A program made the position numbers and the translations under genes. Positions 1 to 5,731 of a stretch of DNA of 6,199 bases are shown piece by piece (positions within the stretch are counted from its first letter, which is position 1; every line of letters begins with the position of its first letter). Under the pieces are notes generated by a model. The model had not been told where the DNA came from, searched no databases, and worked only from the letters and a program-made list of their open reading frames with translations. Origin of the DNA: Gammaproteobacteria bacterium (GTDB lineage Bacteria > Pseudomonadota > Gammaproteobacteria > Chromatiales > Chromatiaceae); NCBI GenBank assembly GCA_015767355.1, contig JADWMH010000110.1, forward strand, positions 1-6,199, written 5' to 3'.

Positions 1-77
1 AATTATTTCATCTTTTTATAGCAGAAAGAGGAATTTTCAGTAAAATCATCCGTATCTTCACCTGATTTGACCCGCTA
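1..77. other. Upstream region of the lipid A acyltransferase gene
   Basis: This is an AT-rich stretch without a gene I can support. TAAAAT at 41-46 matches the sigma-70 -10 consensus at five of six positions, but no convincing -35 box lies 16-18 bases ahead of it. No good Shine-Dalgarno sequence precedes the ATG at 78 (the preceding bases are GACCCGCTA). The frame of the downstream gene is closed by a TGA at 63-65, so the gene does not extend further left. Confidence 0.4.
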
Positions 78-992
78 ATGATTCCAGAACACCTGCGACC
101 GAAAACCTGGCCCCTGTGGATTGTTCTCGGACTCCTGCGCCTGATGCTGCTGCTTCCCTGGTCTGTGTTGATGAAAATCGGCCCAAAGATGGCTGACCTG
201 GTCTACAGGTTCATTCCCCAAAAACGCCGCATTATTTTAACAACAAACCTGAAGCTCTGCTTTCCAGAGTTATCTGATAGTGAACGGGAGCAGTTGGCGC
301 AGCAGCATATTCACGCAATGGGCAAGGGTGTGATCGATCTCGGACTTGCCTGGTGGGCCAGCAGGCGAAAACTCGAACCTCTCGCACATTTTCAGGGACT
401 TGAGCATCTGCAGAAGGCAATGGATGAAGGGAAAGGCGTTATCCTGCTATCGGCGCACTTTACCTCTGTCGAGATGAGCGGAAGACTGATTTCACATCAT
501 TTCCCGATCGATACTGTTTACCGCCCCAGTGAAAAACCCTTTACCGAACATCTGCTGCACGTCAACCGCGAACACCACTCCGCCAGCACCATTCACAAAA
601 GTAATGTCAGGGGCATGATTCGCAGCCTCAGGCAGGGACATGCCATCTGGTATGCTCCGGATCAGAACATGGGAACAGACAAGCCGCTTTTTGTCCCCTT
701 CTTTGGAGTGGAGACCGCCACCAATACTGCCACCTCCTCTCTGGCGCGCATCACGGGCGCGGCCGTCATCCCTTTTTTATGCCTGCGCCGCAGGGATGGC
801 AAGGGCTACGACCTGGAGTTGTCTCCACCTCTGGATAAATTCCCATCCGGGGATCTACGCCAGGATGCTATTCGCATCAACGAAATTTTTGAAACCTGGA
901 TCAGACGCCAGCCGGAAGATTATTTCTGGTTGCACAGGCGTTTCAAGCAACGCCCGAAGGGTGAAAAGCCGTTCTACGAAGAGAAGGGATAG
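78..992 (+). CDS. lpxL: Lipid A biosynthesis lauroyl acyltransferase family protein (LpxL/HtrB-like)
   Basis: This is a probable inner-membrane late acyltransferase that moves an acyl chain from acyl-ACP onto the Kdo2-lipid IVA precursor of lipopolysaccharide. The 304-residue length matches the family (about 300-310). A hydrophobic N-terminal segment at residues 12-31 would anchor it in the membrane. The catalytic H-X4-E motif is present as HFTSVE (His127, Glu132), followed by PDQNMG at 194-199, the ATNTATSSLAR block at about 214-224 and the conserved YFWLHRRFK at 282-290. The ATG at 78 is the first possible start after an in-frame TGA at 63, and it lacks a clear ribosome binding site. The gene stands alone and converges with the phosphatase gene on the other strand. 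Family membership is secure. Whether it is LpxL, or the LpxM/LpxP type with another chain or acceptor, cannot be told from sequence alone. Confidence 0.9.
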   Translation: MIPEHLRPKTWPLWIVLGLLRLMLLLPWSVLMKIGPKMADLVYRFIPQKRRIILTTNLKLCFPELSDSEREQLAQQHIHAMGKGVIDLGLAWWASRRKLEPLAHFQGLEHLQKAMDEGKGVILLSAHFTSVEMSGRLISHHFPIDTVYRPSEKPFTEHLLHVNREHHSASTIHKSNVRGMIRSLRQGHAIWYAPDQNMGTDKPLFVPFFGVETATNTATSSLARITGAAVIPFLCLRRRDGKGYDLELSPPLDKFPSGDLRQDAIRINEIFETWIRRQPEDYFWLHRRFKQRPKGEKPFYEEKG

Positions 993-1013
993 GAGTGAGT
1001 AGCGAGGAGTGAG
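991..1013. repeat. 9-bp direct repeat at the acyltransferase stop codon
   Basis: AGGAGTGAG occurs at 991-999 and again at 1005-1013, with a 14-base period. The first copy overlaps the last two bases of the lpxL TAG stop (990-992). This is a small two-unit tandem repeat with no coding sense. It is adjacent to the other intergenic repeats in this spacer. Confidence 0.6.
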
Positions 1014-1021
1014 AAAAAGAT

Positions 1022-1050
1022 TGTCATCTCGACGCAGGAGAGATCCTGGT
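1022..1050. repeat. Probable intergenic repeat remnant with a short inverted repeat
   Basis: The stretch starts TGTCATCTCGACGCAGG and contains ATCTC at 1026-1030 mirrored by GAGAT at 1040-1044. From memory, TGTCATCTCGACCGNAGGGAGAGATC-like sequences are scattered between genes in many proteobacteria, so I read this as one slightly degraded copy. The window holds no second copy to confirm that. Confidence 0.35.
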
Positions 1051-1056
1051 GCTCTT

Positions 1057-1129
1057 GAGCCTCTTGCAAAAATCTCAAATACGTCATTCCGGCGAATGCC
1101 GGAATGACGGAGTTTTGCAAAAGGCCCTC
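1057..1129. repeat. Nested palindromic element (MITE/REP-like) between convergent genes
   Basis: The core is a perfect 12-bp inverted repeat, CGTCATTCCGGC at 1082-1093 and GCCGGAATGACG at 1098-1109, around the loop GAAT. Outside it, GAGCCTCTTGCAAAA (1057-1071) is mirrored imperfectly by TTTTGCAAAAGGCCCTC (1113-1129), so the two inverted repeats are concentric and the whole folds as one long hairpin. It lies between the 3' ends of lpxL and the phosphatase gene, where it could also stop or stabilise both transcripts. The T-tract after the core (GAGTTTTGC) is too short for a classic terminator. The CGTCATTCC..GGAATGACG core resembles a dispersed palindrome family in many gammaproteobacteria (memory, not searched). 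Confidence 0.75.
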
Positions 1130-1136
1130 TTTGTTA

Positions 1137-1574
1137 TTATAAATATTCCAGCCACTCGGCATAGCCCGCCTGGATTCCTTTGAAGGCCACTTCGAAAGCT
1201 TCGCGGGGCTTCTTGTAGGGATCGGCAATTTCACTGTCAGACCATTTGCCGATCGCAAAAACCCGTCCCCTGGCAAAGGGAAACTGTTCCTCCACCTTGC
1301 GTTGCTGCCAGGACTCCATAGTGATAATCAACTCTGATTCAGCCACGATCTGCGGTGTAATCTGACGCGCCAGGTGTTGGCTGATATCGATGCCGATTTC
1401 ATCCATCAATTCGACCGAAAATGGATCAGCCGGATGATTGACCAATGCTCCCAAACCAGCCGAAGAGACCTGCATCTGCAAACCATTCTCCTCGGCGTAG
1501 TGACGAAACAACCCCTCTGCAATTGGACTGCGGCAGATGTTGCCGATGCAGACGGTGAGTAGAGATTGGATCAT
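1137..1574 (-). CDS. Low-molecular-weight protein tyrosine phosphatase family protein
   Basis: This is a cytoplasmic cysteine phosphatase of 145 residues, the usual family length. The N-terminal P-loop is VCIGNICRSP, with nucleophile Cys9, Arg15 and Ser16 forming the C-X5-R-S signature. The general-acid loop is DPYKKP with Asp118. The ATG at 1574 is preceded by GGAG with an 8-base spacer, which supports this start. It lies 102 bp downstream of a fructosamine kinase-family gene on the same strand. Family members include Wzb/Etp, which act on exopolysaccharide tyrosine kinases, but no such genes are visible here. Members next to fructosamine-kinase homologues are known to dephosphorylate ribulosamine 5-phosphates, so that substrate is my preferred inference. 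An arsenate reductase is less likely: the typical downstream redox cysteine pair is absent, the only cysteines being Cys9 and Cys14. TATGAT (minus strand, 1593-1598) is a possible but unsupported -10 element. Confidence 0.92.
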   Translation of the reverse strand: MIQSLLTVCIGNICRSPIAEGLFRHYAEENGLQMQVSSAGLGALVNHPADPFSVELMDEIGIDISQHLARQITPQIVAESELIITMESWQQRKVEEQFPFARGRVFAIGKWSDSEIADPYKKPREAFEVAFKGIQAGYAEWLEYL

Positions 1575-1604
1575 TCAGTTAACTCCAAAGATATCATATT
1601 GAAT

Positions 1605-1637
1605 AAAACCAGCTATGATAGCAATTGAGTTGGTTTT
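1605..1637 (-). other. Imperfect hairpin between the kinase and phosphatase genes
   Basis: AAAACCA at 1605-1611 pairs with TGGTTTT at 1631-1637. Inside it, GCTA (1612-1615) pairs with TAGC (1619-1622), leaving an 8-base bulge on one side. Read on the minus strand, the stem is followed by ATTC after a TTTT end, so it could be a weak terminator for the kinase gene. The low GC content and short T-run make this uncertain. Confidence 0.25.
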
Positions 1638-1676
1638 TGTCTCTATGCCATGCAGAAAAATCTGTGAGAACAATCA

Positions 1677-2555
1677 TTAAGCGATATGCGCAAGCAAACG
1701 ATCGATCATGCCCTCTGCCTGGTCCGCATAGCCTCCGCCAAACATATTGGCATGGTTGAGAATATGGTAAAGATTGTAGAGGGTTTTCCTCACCGCATAT
1801 CCTGAGTCAAGCGGCCACACTGCATTGTAGGCCGCATAAAAATCAGCGCCGAACCCGCCAAAGAGTTCGGTCATGGCAATGTCAGCTTCCCTGTCACCAT
1901 AATAGACGGCAGGATCATAGATGACAGGAGCTCCGTCCTTCTGATAGCCAATATTTCCTCCCCACAGATCACCATGCAGCAGCGAGGGGACAGGATCGTG
2001 ATCCATCAGCAGATGAAAGCTTTCGAGCAGCTTCCCGCCCTGTTGCTGCAGGCGGCCTGTAAAACCGTTGCGAGCCGCCAACTGCAGTTGAAACCCGAGC
2101 CGATGCTCACACCAGAATTTAATCCATTCATGCTCCTGATGATTGATCTGTTGGGTGGAGCCAATGGTGTTATCGATTGACCAGCCGAAATGCTGTGCCT
2201 GATGACGATGCAGCAGCGCCAGCTGCTCGCCCGCCATGCGGCTGTCGCCGCCATGCCCCAACTCGATGTTCTCCAGCACCAGCCAGGCCAGATCTTTACT
2301 CTCCCCAACTACGATTGGCCGAGGTATTCGAATAGCCTGTGCATCATGCAACTCCAGCAGCCCTGCATACTCTGCATCGAACATATGGCGCATGTGCGCC
2401 TTGTTGACCTTGACGAAGTAGCTCTTCCCCTTGCCCTTGTCCGTCAGGTGAAATGCAGAGTTGATGCAGCCGCCCCCGACCGACACCCTCTCATCGATAC
2501 GAAAACGCTCTCCGGTAGCCTGTGTAATCGTCTTTTCGACTGCAGACCACGGCAT
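1677..2555 (-). CDS. Fructosamine/ketosamine-3-kinase family protein (YniA-like)
   Basis: This is a cytoplasmic ATP-dependent kinase of 292 residues, the normal family length, with the aminoglycoside phosphotransferase/protein-kinase-like fold. Visible landmarks are a glycine-rich N-terminal loop SVGGGCIN (25-32), the ATP-binding lysine in FVKV (Lys49), the catalytic loop HGDLWGGN (194-201, Asp196), and the metal-binding DPA (Asp214) followed by VYYGDREADIAMTELFGGF. That last block sets this family apart from antibiotic kinases. Known members phosphorylate the third carbon of sugar adducts on protein lysines, making them fall off. Most tested bacterial ones prefer ribulosamines and erythrulosamines to fructosamines. 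The ATG at 2555 follows a near-perfect ribosome binding site. It begins 43 bp after soxB, so read-through from the sox genes is plausible, and the downstream neighbour is an LMW-PTP phosphatase. Confidence 0.92.
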   Translation of the reverse strand: MPWSAVEKTITQATGERFRIDERVSVGGGCINSAFHLTDKGKGKSYFVKVNKAHMRHMFDAEYAGLLELHDAQAIRIPRPIVVGESKDLAWLVLENIELGHGGDSRMAGEQLALLHRHQAQHFGWSIDNTIGSTQQINHQEHEWIKFWCEHRLGFQLQLAARNGFTGRLQQQGGKLLESFHLLMDHDPVPSLLHGDLWGGNIGYQKDGAPVIYDPAVYYGDREADIAMTELFGGFGADFYAAYNAVWPLDSGYAVRKTLYNLYHILNHANMFGGGYADQAEGMIDRLLAHIA

Positions 2556-2557
2556 TA

Positions 2558-2567
2558 ATCACCTCCT
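2558..2567 (-). promoter_or_regulatory. Strong ribosome binding site of the ketosamine kinase gene
   Basis: On the minus strand AGGAGGTGAT sits two bases before the ATG at 2555, with the AGGAGG core in the usual 5-8 base position. It matches the 16S anti-Shine-Dalgarno sequence over about ten bases, by far the strongest site in this window. It fixes the start codon and suggests efficient translation independent of soxB. Confidence 0.8.
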
Positions 2568-2579
2568 CAAGCAGATGAA

Positions 2580-2618
2580 ATGCTTATGTGTTCATACCCT
2601 ACCCTTTCACATAAGCAT
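2580..2618 (-). other. Hairpin spanning the soxB stop codon
   Basis: A perfect 11-bp inverted repeat: ATGCTTATGTG at 2580-2590 and CACATAAGCAT at 2608-2618, with a 17-base loop holding the soxB TAG stop (2599-2601). In soxB mRNA the 5' arm is made of the codons just before the end of the gene. The 3' arm ends 12 bases before the kinase Shine-Dalgarno sequence. There is no T-tract after the stem, only TTTCATC, so it is not a canonical terminator. It may protect the soxB 3' end or modulate read-through. Confidence 0.5.
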
Positions 2619-4377
2619 CGATGCCGGGGTTGCCTTTGACATTGACCAGTTTGGGGGTGTTGAGTTTGTCGATCTTGACGCTCTTCTGGTCGCGCAGATA
2701 ATCGGCGACCACTTCCCAGATCGGACGTCCGGGAGATTTGGATCCCACTGTTGCCCAGCCTGCGACCATGTAGCTTTTCTCCGCATCGATGGCTGTGCCG
2801 TCATCCAGGGTCATATTCTGGATGCGTTTGCCCATGCCTGCGGTAGGGTCGCAGACGTAGTCGAGGCCGCCGAGACGCACCATGTCGCCACCCTGCTGGT
2901 AGTAAGGATCGGCATTGAAAAGGTTGTCGCACACATCCTCCAGGATAGCCTTGATCTCGGAGCCTTTCATCTCGCGGCGATAGGTCTCCGGATAGGTGAT
3001 GCAGGTCTGGTCCATGACATGATCCATGGTGATCTTCTGCCCTGGCAGCACCGTTGTTCCCCAGCGGAATCCCGGTGACAGGGATATCTGCGCATCATTC
3101 ACTGTCGTCAGTGCATTACAGATGACCTGATCGAAGGTGCCGTTGAAGTTGCCACGGCGAAACAGGGTCTCCTCTGCAACAGCCAGCTCTTCATCGAGCT
3201 CCGCCTTGTAGGGCTTGCGCACCTCGTCGATATAGGACTGCATCTCCTTGTCGGCCTCGAGCATGTTCGAGAACACCGGCAGCAGGCGATAGCGGAAGTC
3301 ACGCACCTTGCCGTCTTTGACATCAAGATCCATGACGCCAAGGAATTTGCCGTTGGAGCCTGCATTGGTGACCAGCGTCTTGCCGCCCTTGTTGTTGACA
3401 ATGGTCGGTGCAGGCATGCCGTCATGCGTATGACCGCCGAAGATGGCGTCGATGCCGCTGACGCGCGAGGCCATCTTGATATCGACATCCATGCCGTTGT
3501 GCGAGAGGACGATAACGACATCAGGTTTCTCGGTGTCGCGCACCATGTCGACGACCGACTGCATCTGCTCATCCTGGATGCCGAAGGTCCAGTCGGGAAT
3601 AAAGCGGCTGGGGTTGGCAATCGGCGTGTAGGGAAATGCCTGGCCGATCACGGCGACTCTGGCGCCGCCCACCGTCTTCATGGTGTAGGGTTTGAACGCC
3701 AGCCCTTCGTCTTCATTGAAGCCGTCAAAGTCAGCAAACTTGTAATCAAACAGCGCCTCTTCATTGACGCCGACATTCTGCGCAACAAAATCGCCCTTGA
3801 AATCGTTGATATTTGAGATGATCTCCTTATCCAGATAGGTGAATTCCCAGTGACCTGTCATGACATCGACGCCGAGGCGGTTGCAGGCGCCGACCATATC
3901 CTTGCCGCGCGTATAGTAGGAGGTGCCTGAGCCCTGCCAGGTATCACCACCGTCGAGCAGCAGAGAATTGCCCGGGCCGCGTGCATCACGCAGTTGATTG
4001 ATCAGTGTGCTGAGGTGTGCAAAACCGCCAATCTTGCCAAATTGATTGGCGCCATCGTCGAAATTGAGATAAGTAAAGGCGTGCGCCTCGATGCTGCCCG
4101 GCTTGATATTGAAATGCTGCAGCATCGCATCACCGACGATATGCGGAGCCTTGCCGAGACCGTAGCCAAAACCAAGATTGACATTCGGCTCACGAAAATA
4201 GACTGGATTCAGTTGGGCATGGCAGTCAGTAAAATGGAGCAGGCTGACATTGCCAAAACCAGGAACCTCGTAGAGATTCGATGGTTGTTTTGCTGCTGCA
4301 AAGATCGAGCCAGGCATCATTCCGGCAGCGCCGGCAAGGCCCATCAGTTTTACAAATTCACGGCGTGAAATAGTCAT
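2599..4377 (-). CDS. soxB: Thiosulfohydrolase SoxB (dimanganese, Tat-exported)
   Basis: This periplasmic enzyme of the Sox pathway hydrolyses the thiosulfonate bound to the SoxY carrier cysteine and releases sulfate. The 592-residue length fits the family. A twin-arginine signal starts the protein, with SRREFVK at residues 4-10, a hydrophobic stretch to about 25 and a probable cleavage near the AAA at 27-29. A calcineurin-like metal domain follows: DCH (Asp51, His53), GGDTWQGS (143-150, Asp145), GHWEFT (175-180), LSHNG (His293) and GGHTHD (314-319). The GHWEF form instead of the nucleotidase GNHEF marks it as SoxB and not a 5'-nucleotidase. A 5'-nucleotidase C-terminal domain occupies about 400-575. 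AGGA lies 9 bases before the ATG. It follows soxL by 215 bp, across an inverted repeat. No convincing promoter is seen there, so soxB may be co-transcribed or have a non-consensus start site. Confidence 0.97.
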   Translation of the reverse strand: MTISRREFVKLMGLAGAAGMMPGSIFAAAKQPSNLYEVPGFGNVSLLHFTDCHAQLNPVYFREPNVNLGFGYGLGKAPHIVGDAMLQHFNIKPGSIEAHAFTYLNFDDGANQFGKIGGFAHLSTLINQLRDARGPGNSLLLDGGDTWQGSGTSYYTRGKDMVGACNRLGVDVMTGHWEFTYLDKEIISNINDFKGDFVAQNVGVNEEALFDYKFADFDGFNEDEGLAFKPYTMKTVGGARVAVIGQAFPYTPIANPSRFIPDWTFGIQDEQMQSVVDMVRDTEKPDVVIVLSHNGMDVDIKMASRVSGIDAIFGGHTHDGMPAPTIVNNKGGKTLVTNAGSNGKFLGVMDLDVKDGKVRDFRYRLLPVFSNMLEADKEMQSYIDEVRKPYKAELDEELAVAEETLFRRGNFNGTFDQVICNALTTVNDAQISLSPGFRWGTTVLPGQKITMDHVMDQTCITYPETYRREMKGSEIKAILEDVCDNLFNADPYYQQGGDMVRLGGLDYVCDPTAGMGKRIQNMTLDDGTAIDAEKSYMVAGWATVGSKSPGRPIWEVVADYLRDQKSVKIDKLNTPKLVNVKGNPGIDAYVKG

Positions 4378-4486
4378 TCTGGTGTTTCCTAATTAGCAGA
4401 TATTTAGCAGTTGTCTGTTTGAATTTGGTGTGCGCCAGCCATGAATTCATACGTTCTAAGAATTCCGTGCATTGTTCGAAATGGCA

Positions 4487-4565
4487 TAGGATGCTGCTGA
4501 GCTTGCGAAGCGCATCGATCGCGGGTTGACTCGACAGATGCGCTTCGTTCCTCAGCAGCATCCTA
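4487..4565. repeat. Large two-step inverted repeat (REPIN-like) between soxL and soxB
   Basis: The outer arms are TAGGATGCTGCTGAG (4487-4501) and CTCAGCAGCATCCTA (4551-4565), a perfect 15-bp match. The inner arms are CGAAGCGCATC (4506-4516) and GATGCGCTTCG (4537-4547), a perfect 11-bp match, separated from the outer arms by only 3-4 unpaired bases per side. The loop is 20 bases. Read alone, each half is a unit of the form TAGGATGCTGCTGAG..CGAAGCGCATC, so the element is two head-to-head copies of one repeat. It resembles the dispersed GTAGGATGCG..AAGCGCATC intergenic motifs that I recall from many gammaproteobacteria. It lies within the likely sox transcript and would form a strong RNA hairpin. 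Confidence 0.8.
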
Positions 4566-4571
4566 CGAATT

Positions 4572-4583
4572 GCACATATGTGC
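4572..4583. repeat. 12-bp perfect palindrome after the soxL stop
   Basis: GCACATATGTGC is fully self-complementary. It begins 9 bases after the soxL TGA in the direction of transcription and ends next to the larger inverted repeat. It could be a protein-binding half-site pair or the edge of the repeat element. With no spacer it is unlikely to form an RNA hairpin of use as a terminator. Confidence 0.4.
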
Positions 4584-4592
4584 TTGTGGTTA

Positions 4593-5264
4593 TCAGCGCC
4601 TGTAGATGGTCAGACCGGAGCTGACCCATGCCTGCATGCCGCCCCTGTACCACTTCAGCTTATAAGCGGGATAACCGAGCTTGAGCAGCGTCTTGATGTT
4701 GATCGCCGACTGCGGGCACCAGTTGCCGTTGCAGTAGAGCACCAGGGTCTTGGCATTGCGAAAATCACGTTTGCCATCGGTGATCTTGACGCCAAACTGG
4801 TTGGTCAGGATATCATCCAGGGTCGCCGCTTCCGCCTCGACTGCAAAGGCGCCTTCAACGTCGTGGTTGATTTGGTTCCATGGGATGTTGACAGAGCCGG
4901 GAATGGTTCCGCGCATGACCCATTCAGGCGTGCGTGAATCAACCACCATCACGGTGCGGTCGCCGCTGCTGGAGCGTTTGAGATAACCCAGCACATCGAT
5001 TTCTCCGACGGTTTCAACACCCTCGGCAACGTGCATAGGCTGCAGACAGAAAGGGGGGCACCTGCGGCCCACTTTCGAGAACTCCTTTGGAATGACCGCA
5101 TCATGATCCGCAGTCCTCGAAATCTGTACCTGTTTCCCGTTATGCACCACATCGACCGAGTGCAGCGAAGCAGTGATTTTGCCACCATTATCTGCAATCG
5201 ATGCCCCAGAAAGCATCATCCCTGCAACCAGTGTGAAACCCGACACTCTATTTTTTAAGTTCAT
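4593..5264 (-). CDS. soxL: Periplasmic rhodanese-like sulfurtransferase SoxL
   Basis: This is a probable exported sulfurtransferase linked to thiosulfate oxidation. The 223-residue product starts with a Sec signal peptide (basic NLKNR, hydrophobic core about 8-20, likely cleavage after ASIA at residue 24). A single rhodanese domain fills about 80-223: VMVVDSRTPEW at 105-115, RGTIPGSVNIPW at 118-129 (the CH2A-like GTIPGSVNIPW block) and the active loop CNGNWCPQ, with catalytic Cys178 and a second cysteine at 183. Before it lies a cysteine pair in CPPFCLQP (Cys69, Cys73). The ATG at 5264 has GAGGA 8 bases upstream. soxK ends 42 bp before it, so the two are probably in one transcript. In Allochromatium vinosum a rhodanese gene in the same position (soxXAKL) is called soxL and its product raises the thiosulfate oxidation rate. 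The name here rests on context plus domain content; the exact sulfur acceptor is unknown. Confidence 0.85.
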   Translation of the reverse strand: MNLKNRVSGFTLVAGMMLSGASIADNGGKITASLHSVDVVHNGKQVQISRTADHDAVIPKEFSKVGRRCPPFCLQPMHVAEGVETVGEIDVLGYLKRSSSGDRTVMVVDSRTPEWVMRGTIPGSVNIPWNQINHDVEGAFAVEAEAATLDDILTNQFGVKITDGKRDFRNAKTLVLYCNGNWCPQSAINIKTLLKLGYPAYKLKWYRGGMQAWVSSGLTIYRR

Positions 5265-5306
5265 ACTCTTGATCCTCTTGTTCGATTATTTATCAATATC
5301 GACGAT

Positions 5307-5699
5307 TCAATATTTCAGGTAGGAGGGCATTTTCAACGTTTGTTGAGCCTGTGCCTGCTCATAACCCAGCTTGCCCTGGTTTTCGGCTTTTTTGGCAAGT
5401 TTGATCGCCTTGGCGCTGTCGCCTGCTTTCAATGCAGCCTGGGCCTTTTTGATCATCTTACCGGTATCACGCCATTCACCATCGATGCTGGCCGCTTTTT
5501 TTCTCGCACTCTCTGCAGCTGCAATAGCCGACTCCGCTGCCGCCTTGTCGCCACTGTTTTCAGTGCTTGTGGCAGCTGCCTTGTCAACTGTTTCAGCTTT
5601 CGGCGCCGCTTTTTTCTCTGCAGCAATGGCCGATTGGCCTGCAATTGCAATGATAGCGCCGAGACACAGCATAGCAGTCAGTTTTTTCATATTCATCAT
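5307..5699 (-). CDS. soxK: SoxXA-binding protein SoxK
   Basis: This is a small periplasmic protein that binds the SoxXA cytochrome and stimulates its activity in related bacteria. I place the start at the ATG at 5699, giving 130 residues, because AGGAG lies 5 bases upstream. The in-frame ATG at 5720 has no ribosome binding site. A Sec signal peptide covers about residues 1-26 (MMNMKK, hydrophobic core, AIA then AEKK). Then comes an Ala/Lys-rich low-complexity stretch (about 28-70), followed by the conserved part: GEWRDTGKMIKKAQ (74-87), KAGDSAKAIKLAKKAENQGKLG and YEQAQAQQ, ending PSYLKY. These helical repeats of A, K and E fit the SoxK family. The gene starts 32 bp after soxA and ends 42 bp before soxL, so it belongs to the same operon. 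The mature protein has no cysteine and no heme motif. Confidence 0.88.
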   Translation of the reverse strand: MMNMKKLTAMLCLGAIIAIAGQSAIAAEKKAAPKAETVDKAAATSTENSGDKAAAESAIAAAESARKKAASIDGEWRDTGKMIKKAQAALKAGDSAKAIKLAKKAENQGKLGYEQAQAQQTLKMPSYLKY

Positions 5700-5704
5700 T
5701 TTTT

Positions 5705-5709
5705 CTCCT
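5705..5709 (-). promoter_or_regulatory. Ribosome binding site deciding the soxK start
   Basis: On the minus strand AGGAG is followed by five A residues and then ATGATG. It supports initiation at 5699 (or the adjacent ATG at 5696) and not at the upstream ATG at 5720, which lies on the other side of this site. Confidence 0.65.
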
Positions 5710-5731
5710 GATTTGATCATCGAACAACCAT

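Noticed and set aside
974..1276. 100-codon minus-strand frame at the convergent spacer
   Set aside because: It runs out of the phosphatase gene in another frame and through the palindromic repeats, with no domain or start signal.
1653..1664. CAGAAAAATCTG mini-hairpin after the kinase gene
   Set aside because: A 4-bp stem is too weak to support a terminator call.
1677..2555. Aminoglycoside phosphotransferase (antibiotic resistance) reading of the kinase gene
   Set aside because: The HGD..N motif is shared, but the DPAVYYGDREADIAMTELFGGF block and the overall length fit the fructosamine kinase family.
2461..3078. 205-codon open frame on the plus strand opposite the end of soxB and the start of the kinase gene
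   Set aside because: It lies antisense to two strongly supported genes, crosses their junction and has no recognisable domain. It is a by-product of codon bias in the real genes.
2599..4377. 5'-nucleotidase/UshA reading of soxB
   Set aside because: The Tat signal, the GHWEF variant of the metal motif and the sox neighbours identify SoxB.
4378..4486. Promoter for soxB
   Set aside because: AT-rich segments such as TAAATA are present, but no -35/-10 pair with acceptable spacing was found on the minus strand.
4358..4561. 67-codon minus-strand frame in the soxL-soxB spacer
   Set aside because: It is made largely of the inverted repeat, overlaps the soxB start, lacks a good ribosome binding site and shows no protein-like pattern.
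5700..5720. Longer soxK start at the ATG at 5720
   Set aside because: It has no ribosome binding site, would add seven residues (MIKSGEK) before the signal peptide, and places the AGGAG site inside the coding region.
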